A stretch of DNA of 12,213 nucleotides from Muribaculaceae bacterium. GTDB lineage: Bacteria > Bacteroidota > Bacteroidia > Bacteroidales > Muribaculaceae. Made by a program: the position numbers and the translations under genes. The notes under the pieces were generated by a model, which saw only the letters and a list, made by a program, of their open reading frames with translations, made no database searches and was not told the origin of the DNA. Location: NCBI GenBank assembly GCA_016287065.1, contig JAEEVB010000056.1, forward strand, positions 1 through 12,213, in the 5' to 3' direction. This document shows, one piece after another, positions 7,804 to 12,213 of the stretch (positions are counted from its first letter, which is position 1; each line of letters opens with the position of its first letter).

Positions 7804-8349
7804 TTAAAAAGGTTTAATATTTTTTAACGCGATTCCGCGCTTGTCTTTTTCGCTCAAAAGCAGTTCCGAAGCAGGCAATGGCCAGTCAATGCCAAGTTCG
7901 GGGTCATCAAAGCGCAGGGTCACCTCGCTGTGGGGTGCATACACGTTATCCACCTTATATTGGAATTGCGCCACCTCGCTCAGCACCACAAAGCCATGGG
8001 CAAAACCGCGTGGAATGAAGAACTGAGTCCCTTCCATGGCATCAAGTTCCACAGCAATGTGCTTGCCAAATGTGGGGCTATCGCCACGCAGGTCAACAGC
8101 CACATCAAGCACCCTACCCTGCGACACGCGCACAAGCTTGGCCTGGCTCCACTCGCCCTGCTGGAAGTGCAAGCCACGCAGCACACCGCGCGACGAGAGC
8201 GACTCGTTGTCTTGCACAAAGTTCACCTGGCCCACGTGCGCCTCAAACTCCTCCTTCTTGAAAGTCTCGCAGAAGTAGCCACGCGCGTCGCCAAAACGCT
8301 TGGGTTTGATCACCCATACACCTTTTATATATTGTTCGATAAATTCCAT
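7804..8349 (-). CDS. rfbC: dTDP-4-dehydrorhamnose 3,5-epimerase (RmlC/RfbC family)
   Basis: RmlC epimerises carbons 3 and 5 of dTDP-4-keto-6-deoxyglucose, the third step to dTDP-L-rhamnose, a cytoplasmic precursor for lipopolysaccharide and capsule. The 181-residue product is full length for this cupin family. RGLHFQ holds His61, the expected catalytic base; KLVRV holds Lys71; FQYKVD holds Tyr131, the expected acid; FIPRGFAHGF and the C-terminal DDPELGIDWP are also typical. The usual partners rfbA, rfbB and rfbD are not adjacent. A -7-like TAAATTTG lies 16 bp before the start, so it probably has its own transcript. A related epimerase acting on another dTDP-sugar is possible, because the subfamilies are hard to tell apart by eye. 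Confidence 0.92.
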   Translation of the reverse strand: MEFIEQYIKGVWVIKPKRFGDARGYFCETFKKEEFEAHVGQVNFVQDNESLSSRGVLRGLHFQQGEWSQAKLVRVSQGRVLDVAVDLRGDSPTFGKHIAVELDAMEGTQFFIPRGFAHGFVVLSEVAQFQYKVDNVYAPHSEVTLRFDDPELGIDWPLPASELLLSEKDKRGIALKNIKPF

Positions 8350-8365
8350 CGCTTGACATTTTTTG

Positions 8366-8373
8366 CAAATTTA
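8366..8373 (-). promoter_or_regulatory. Possible -7 element for rfbC
   Basis: TAAATTTG on the minus strand matches TAnnTTTG and lies 16 bp before the rfbC ATG, giving a very short 5' UTR of about 10 nt. No TTTG is found near the usual 20-bp spacing; the nearest (8386-8389) is only 12 bp away. The promoter is therefore incomplete by consensus. Confidence 0.4.
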
Positions 8374-8447
8374 CCACAATTTTGGCAAATAATCACCCGG
8401 CTGGCGAAGAAAATTAGCCATCGCCCCACACTATTGCCACAAAAGAC

Positions 8448-8475
8448 GAGGTGCCCGCACAACTGCAGGCACCTC
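8448..8475 (-). terminator. Hairpin terminator after the secreted-protein gene pair
   Basis: GAGGTGCC (8448-8455) and GGCACCTC (8468-8475) form a perfect 8-bp stem; three further pairs (GCA/TGC) extend it past one mismatch, leaving the 4-nt loop CAAC. Read on the minus strand it is followed by GTCTTTTG, a short and imperfect U-run. It lies 95 bp after the stop of the gene ending at 8570 and before rfbC. A smaller hairpin, CGCAAG-TCGC-CTTGCG, is at 8494-8509 without a U-run. Between 8510 and 8569 I see only AT-rich sequence (repeated TATATTA). Confidence 0.6.
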
Positions 8476-8569
8476 TTATTAGTTTCATATCACCGCAAGT
8501 CGCCTTGCGCATATATTATATATTATAATGTGTAAGCAATGCAAAACCAGTTACAATTGCAACACTACT

Positions 8570-9586
8570 CTATAAGCCATTTTTCTTTATTTGCTTCTGC
8601 CACCACTTGCGGGCCTTCTTGTCCTTCAGGTTGCCAACGCACTGTTTCAACCACGCCTTGATCGAGCTATCCTCGCTTGCATAGCCAGCCAGGCAATCGG
8701 CCATCAGGTCATCGTTAGGATGAGCCGCAAGCCACGGCAGCGACACATGGGCGTGACGCAAGCACAAGGCCGAGCCCCAAATGGCAACCATACCCACGTT
8801 AAAGTCGTCTGTACTATTCGGGCGAGCCTCCACCTTGTCGGCCCACATCGCCAGGTTATTGACACGAGCCATATCAAAGGCGCTCACGGGCGTCTGCATC
8901 ATCATGAGCACATCCATGCCATAGCCGTCATATTCACCCTTTACGATATTCACCGTTTTCTCATCTATCACCTTCGACCCGTCACGAGGTTCAGGCAGGC
9001 CTGCTGGGCGGCTGCCACGCGTCTCGATGGCGGTTACCACGGGCGACAGCTGCCTCAATGTTCCGTCACTGCCTAACACAAACTGGTTATAAATAGTTCC
9101 ATCCTTTTCATAGGGATATCCGCCACGCAGTGTGCTGAAGAAGGTGTAGGTTCGCTTCACCTTGATGGTGTCGCTCGTCAGGTCATAGGCAATGGCACTT
9201 TTCGGTTCATAGCGCATCCCTTGTTCACGGTCTATCACAAGGCTGCGCACATCACCCATAATGCCCAGCAGGGCACCGTCCTTGAAGAAACCACGGCTGT
9301 CAAGCGTCACCACATACACCTCAGTAGGGAAACCATTATTGCCACGTCCAGCATAGGCAAAAATCACACTAAAGCGGTCGCGACGCTGAATGTCGGTAAT
9401 CTCCACATTCACCGTGTCGAGCATATTTGGATTATGAAGAAACACCGGGCCCAGCAACTGCCGCGCAGCGCTGGCAGGCAACGGCTTGTCAGTCGTCATC
9501 GACAGCAGATCGACGGCAGCCGATGCTCCAATCGACGACAGCACAACGGTTAACGCCATAATCAGTTTCTTTATTAAGTTGTTCAT
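8570..9586 (-). CDS. Secreted protein of unknown function, paralogue of its upstream neighbour
   Basis: I do not recognise a family. The 338-residue product has a Sec signal peptide: basic N-terminus (KK at 6-7), hydrophobic core LIMALTVVLSSIG and a likely signal peptidase I site after ASA (21-23), so it is probably periplasmic or exported. The mature part has alternating hydrophobic strands (about 58-120), then a helical second half (about 235-338). The C-terminal 19 residues carry LKDKKARKWWQK and end NGL. It is paralogous to the gene 35 bp upstream: shared blocks are VFLHNPNMLDTVNVEI, TEVYVVTLDS, LGIMGD, NVGMVAIWGSALCLRHA and the C-terminal tail. The pair probably forms one transcript. Two Cys in the second half (275, 298) and Cys316 could form disulfides, which the paralogue lacks. 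Confidence 0.85.
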   Translation of the reverse strand: MNNLIKKLIMALTVVLSSIGASAAVDLLSMTTDKPLPASAARQLLGPVFLHNPNMLDTVNVEITDIQRRDRFSVIFAYAGRGNNGFPTEVYVVTLDSRGFFKDGALLGIMGDVRSLVIDREQGMRYEPKSAIAYDLTSDTIKVKRTYTFFSTLRGGYPYEKDGTIYNQFVLGSDGTLRQLSPVVTAIETRGSRPAGLPEPRDGSKVIDEKTVNIVKGEYDGYGMDVLMMMQTPVSAFDMARVNNLAMWADKVEARPNSTDDFNVGMVAIWGSALCLRHAHVSLPWLAAHPNDDLMADCLAGYASEDSSIKAWLKQCVGNLKDKKARKWWQKQIKKNGL

Positions 9587-9621
9587 AGCGCGCTAATTAT
9601 AAGTGAAACCTTGAATTGAAA

Positions 9622-10620
9622 TTATAAACCCTTTTCAGACATCCACTTTTGCCACCACTGGCGGGCTTTCTTGTCCTTGAGCGAAGGAACTAACGCCTTC
9701 AGCCAGTTGGCCTCCTTGAACTCGTTCACAAGTAAGACTCTCGACATAAAGTTGCTGAACGCCTCTTTGCCCTTGTTCTTGGCAATCCAGGTGAGGAAGG
9801 GTGCGGCATTGCGCAAGCCCAGAGCAGTGCTCCAGCGGGCAAACTCACCCACGTTGATGTTTGATGCCGAAGTGGCTGGCTCGTCGGCACTTGATGCCTC
9901 AAGGTCAACAAAATCCTTAGCCAGCTTGTTTAATTCCTTCATGTCAAACTTGGCACTGAGGGGTTTATGAGCCATATCAAGAAGTTTAACACCAGGAATG
10001 CTGTAAAGGCCTTCAACTTCGCCGATAACGGGTTCGTTTGCTCCACGTGCATTCACGTCGCCATGACTCTCCACGGCCGAAACCTGGGTAGGAAGCTGGG
10101 TAAAGATGCCACCGGGGCCTATGAGATAGTAGCTATTGAGTGTGCCAACCTGATTAAAGAACTTGCCCACTATCGAGGTTCCGTAGCGATAGGTGCGCTC
10201 CACGCCCAGCGTGTCGGCAACGATGCTATAGGGCATGTCGGGTTGTGTCTCCATATAGTAGCCTTCTGGCATTGTGATCTTCACGCACTGTGTATCGCCA
10301 GTGTAGCCCAGCATCATGCCGTCAACGGCATTCCAGCCCGAGTCAAACGACATGGCATACAGCTCTGTATTCATTTGAGTGCTCATGCGGCCAACGTAGA
10401 AGAAGACCACCTTCACACCGTTTTTGCGTTCCTGCATATCGGCCACTTCAACATCCACTTTATCCAGAACAGCCAGGTCGTGCATAAACACTTTTTCAAG
10501 CACAGCCTTGGCTTCATTCTTGGGTACTGCTGCGCCCAGATACTTCGACAGATTAACACCCGCCGACGCATTGATTGCCAACATAGCACATGCGGCTAAC
10601 AGAATCTTTGACATTTTCAT
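9622..10620 (-). CDS. Secreted protein of unknown function, first of a paralogous pair
   Basis: I do not recognise a family. I chose the ATG at 10620, giving 332 residues: it yields a normal signal peptide (MKMSKILLAACAMLAINASA, cut probably after residue 20), while the longer frame to 10671 would run through the promoter -7 element. The ATG at 10614 is also possible. LAAC resembles a lipobox, but the Cys is only residue 11, too early for a normal lipoprotein. Shared blocks with the downstream paralogue are VFMHDLAVLDKVDVEV, TELYAMSFDS, LGYTGD, NVGEFARWSTALGLRNA and the tail LKDKKARQWWQK ending EKGL. The middle region (about 180-240) differs most. By eye the two share roughly a quarter to a third of residues, so the duplication is old. 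Confidence 0.85.
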   Translation of the reverse strand: MKMSKILLAACAMLAINASAGVNLSKYLGAAVPKNEAKAVLEKVFMHDLAVLDKVDVEVADMQERKNGVKVVFFYVGRMSTQMNTELYAMSFDSGWNAVDGMMLGYTGDTQCVKITMPEGYYMETQPDMPYSIVADTLGVERTYRYGTSIVGKFFNQVGTLNSYYLIGPGGIFTQLPTQVSAVESHGDVNARGANEPVIGEVEGLYSIPGVKLLDMAHKPLSAKFDMKELNKLAKDFVDLEASSADEPATSASNINVGEFARWSTALGLRNAAPFLTWIAKNKGKEAFSNFMSRVLLVNEFKEANWLKALVPSLKDKKARQWWQKWMSEKGL

Positions 10621-10659
10621 AAGTTTCGTTTTTTTTGAAGGTTTGTAATAGTTTTTCTG

Positions 10660-10692
10660 CAAATATAGCAAATATTTTTGAAAACAATCAAG
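10660..10692 (-). promoter_or_regulatory. Promoter of the secreted-protein gene pair
   Basis: TATATTTG on the minus strand (10667-10660) matches TAnnTTTG exactly. A CTTG (10692-10689, three of four bases of TTTG) lies 21 bp before it. The start would fall near 10653, giving a 5' UTR of about 33 nt to the ATG at 10620. This position supports the shorter start for that gene. Confidence 0.55.
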
Positions 10693-10806
10693 TTTTTCTC
10701 CTTATTTAAAAGTCAAAGGCTATCAGTCCGCCTTGAAACCGCCACACACCGCGCTTCTCACCGTCATTTTCGTATGCACCCAAACCACCATAAAACACAT
10801 TTTGAA

Positions 10807-10819
10807 GCAAATCATTTGC
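10807..10819. repeat. 13-bp palindrome overlapping the -33 box
   Basis: GCAAAT-C-ATTTGC is a perfect 6-bp inverted repeat around one base. Its right arm contains the TTTG proposed as the -33 element for the gene starting at 10906. ATTTGCA occurs again at 10842-10848, and CGAAATT occurs twice (10826 and 10838). These may be operator half-sites or simply reflect promoter sequence. Confidence 0.35.
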
Positions 10820-10846
10820 ACAACTCGAAATTAATCACGAAATTTG
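10815..10846 (+). promoter_or_regulatory. Probable promoter of the GlmU-like gene
   Basis: TTTG (10815-10818), 20 nt, then GAAATTTG (10839-10846), which differs from TAnnTTTG in one base. The start would be near 10851-10854, giving a 5' UTR of about 53 nt that begins just before a GGGCAT/ATGCCC hairpin (10860-10876). Confidence 0.5.
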
Positions 10847-10859
10847 CATAAACACAAAA

Positions 10860-10876
10860 GGGCATCAACAATGCCC
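10860..10876 (+). repeat. 5' UTR hairpin before the GlmU-like gene
   Basis: GGGCAT-CAACA-ATGCCC is a perfect 6-bp stem with a 5-nt loop, 29 bp before the ATG at 10906. No U-run follows, so it does not look like a terminator. It may protect the 5' end of the mRNA or affect translation; function is inferred only. Confidence 0.45.
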
Positions 10877-10905
10877 ACAACATCATTCTATCAACCTTTT
10901 AACGC

Positions 10906-12093
10906 ATGAACAATCGCAATATTATCTTTTTCGACGACAACGATGTGAGGAAAAACCTCCTCCCTATCACCTATACACGCCCCATTGCAAAAATCAGGAT
11001 GGGCATCACAACCATCGAGGAGAAATGGGTTGCCATGACTGGCGCTACAAAATTCTCCTATCTCACCGCGTCTTACCTGAAATGCAAGTTCCCACTAGTG
11101 GCAAAACGATACAACCTGATGATTGCCGGGCACATCATCCCCACACCCGAAATCGCCGAACTCACCACCAAGCTCAACCTGGGCGAAGCATTGTGTTACG
11201 GCGACCAGCTTATAGCCTTCTACGGCACGGCTCGCGACTTCGACCACAGACGCTTTACCAAGGTCATTACACCCAAGAAAGCGCCCATATCCATCCAGTA
11301 TCTCTACCACATCTTCGAGGCCAACGGAAAGGTGCTGGAACAGGATTTTGAAATGATCACCAAGGGTCGACAGTCGGCACCCATCTCACCCACCAACACC
11401 GTGATAGGCGACCCCAGCCGCATTTTCATCGAGGAGGGGGCAAGCGTCGAGGGAGCCTTCCTCAACACACACGATGGGCCCATCTACATTGGTCCCGATG
11501 TAGAGGTTATGGAGGGGTCATGCATCCGTGCCCCATTTGCCGCCTGCCACCATGCCAAGGTAAAACTGGGCGCCAAGGTCTATGGAGCAACCACACTGGG
11601 GCCACACTGCAAGATAGGCGGCGAGGTCGAGAACACCGTCATGATTGGCTACAGCAACAAGGCTCACGAAGGCTTTATTGGCGATGCCGTCATCGGCGAG
11701 TGGTGCAACATTGGCGGCGGAACCACCGCATCCAACCTCAAGAACGACTACACCGAAATCAAACTCTGGAATTATGGCGCCAAGCGCTTCATTCGCACAG
11801 GGTTACAATTCTGCGGGCTCATCATGGGCGACCACTGCAAGACGGGAGTCAACTGCATGATCAACACCGCAACCGTGCTGGGCGTGGGCGTGAACATTCA
11901 CGGTGCCGGCTTCCCACGCAATTTTGTGGCCTCGTTCAGCGAGGGGGGCAGCACCACCGGTTTCAAGAATGTGAAACTCGACGACTTCTTTGCCCTGGCC
12001 GAGCGCGTTATGGCACGGCGTGGACTTAAACTCACCGACGCCGACCGCGAGATTTATACCGATATCTACGAAATGGCTAAACGCTACAAATAA
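10906..12093 (+). CDS. GlmU-like sugar nucleotidyltransferase/acyltransferase
   Basis: The 395-residue product fits the alternative GlmU-like family found in Bacteroidota, expected to act in the cytoplasm on sugar phosphates, possibly making UDP-GlcNAc for peptidoglycan and lipopolysaccharide. The N-terminal third has a divergent nucleotidyltransferase pattern: FFDDNDVRKNLLPITYTRPI at 8-27, then RMGITTIEEKW at 31-41, in place of the classical GlmU glycine-rich LAAGxGTRM loop. From about 163 hexapeptide repeats form a left-handed beta-helix. The segment SNKAHEGFIGDAVIG, then NIGGGTT, lines up with the GlmU acetyltransferase active site; His254 matches its catalytic His. It has its own probable promoter and is followed by a secreted-protein gene after 16 bp. 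The exact substrate is not shown. Confidence 0.85.
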   Translation: MNNRNIIFFDDNDVRKNLLPITYTRPIAKIRMGITTIEEKWVAMTGATKFSYLTASYLKCKFPLVAKRYNLMIAGHIIPTPEIAELTTKLNLGEALCYGDQLIAFYGTARDFDHRRFTKVITPKKAPISIQYLYHIFEANGKVLEQDFEMITKGRQSAPISPTNTVIGDPSRIFIEEGASVEGAFLNTHDGPIYIGPDVEVMEGSCIRAPFAACHHAKVKLGAKVYGATTLGPHCKIGGEVENTVMIGYSNKAHEGFIGDAVIGEWCNIGGGTTASNLKNDYTEIKLWNYGAKRFIRTGLQFCGLIMGDHCKTGVNCMINTATVLGVGVNIHGAGFPRNFVASFSEGGSTTGFKNVKLDDFFALAERVMARRGLKLTDADREIYTDIYEMAKRYK

Positions 12094-12109
12094 TCAAACC
12101 TAATTCAAT

Positions 12110-12213
12110 ATGAAAAAATTTCTCATGATTCTCATGGCACTCATGCTCATCGCACCCGCCATGAACGCCCGCAAAAAGGCACCAGCCAAGAAAGCGGCGA
12201 CCACCACCAAGAC
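12110..12213 (+). CDS. Secreted Lys/Ala/Thr-rich protein, N-terminal part only
   Basis: Only 34 codons are in the window; the gene runs off the right edge. The product starts MKKFLMILMALMLIAPAMNA, a clear Sec signal peptide with an unusual number of Met, with cleavage likely after the NA near residue 20. The visible mature part (RKKAPAKKAATTTK) is a basic, low-complexity linker rich in Lys, Ala and Thr, as often seen before a folded periplasmic or cell-wall domain. The ATG is 16 bp after the stop of the GlmU-like gene, so the two are probably co-transcribed. The family cannot be told from this stretch; a cell-envelope role is only suggested by the context. Confidence 0.75.
   Translation, partial: MKKFLMILMALMLIAPAMNARKKAPAKKAATTTK

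Noticed and set aside
9967..10599. Plus-strand 210-codon open frame opposite the first secreted-protein gene
   Set aside because: The minus-strand product has a signal peptide, a promoter and a paralogue next door; the plus-strand frame has none of these.
9622..10620. Lipoprotein signal (LAAC) in the first secreted protein
   Set aside because: The Cys is residue 11 with too short a hydrophobic stretch before it, and an ASA signal peptidase I site follows.
10621..10671. Longer start for the first secreted-protein gene
   Set aside because: It would place 17 polar residues before the signal peptide and overlap the TATATTTG promoter element.
10673..10680. TATTTTTG on the plus strand as a -7 element for the GlmU-like gene
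   Set aside because: No TTTG at suitable spacing (nearest is 27 bp upstream), and it is over 220 bp from the gene; the pair at 10815-10846 fits better.

Overview
The window is a chromosomal segment of a Bacteroidota bacterium, most likely order Bacteroidales; family level (Muribaculaceae- or Prevotellaceae-like) is a guess. The evidence is the ribosomal gene order and protein sequences, AT-rich leaders almost without Shine-Dalgarno motifs, promoters of the Bacteroides type (TTTG about 20 bp before TAnnTTTG), and an unusual GlmU-like protein typical of this phylum. No RNA genes, insertion sequences, CRISPR arrays or phage genes are visible.

Positions 1-7518 (minus strand) hold a fused str-S10 ribosomal operon, read from right to left: rpsL, rpsG, fusA, rpsJ, rplC, rplD, rplW, rplB, rpsS, rplV, rpsC and the first 26 codons of rplP, which runs off the left edge. 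No tuf gene lies between fusA and rpsJ. Spacing is tight, from a 1-bp overlap to 61 bp, except for 160 bp between rpsL and rpsG. A good promoter (TTTG-N20-TAACTTTG) lies about 140 bp upstream of rpsL, with a 13-bp palindrome at the expected transcription start. rplW alone has a perfect AGGAGGT Shine-Dalgarno, which is unusual in this phylum.

Positions 7804-8349 (minus) encode a lone RmlC/RfbC-type dTDP-sugar epimerase for surface polysaccharide precursors. Positions 8448-8475 hold a strong hairpin that probably terminates the next transcript.

Positions 8570-10620 (minus) hold two tandem genes for secreted proteins that are clearly paralogous. Both have a signal peptide and the same basic, Trp-Trp C-terminal tail. 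I recognise no family for them, and they are the least explained genes here.

Positions 10621-10905 are a divergent promoter region with promoter candidates in both directions, a palindrome, a 5' UTR hairpin and an orphan 42-codon open frame. Positions 10906-12093 (plus) encode a GlmU-like sugar nucleotidyltransferase/acyltransferase with a left-handed beta-helix. It is followed 16 bp later by the start of a secreted Lys/Ala/Thr-rich protein that runs off the right edge.

The window is mainly conserved translation genes next to envelope-related genes. I see no clear defence, mobile or biosynthetic system. The best leads are the secreted paralogue pair, the solitary Shine-Dalgarno of rplW and the architecture of the rpsL promoter.
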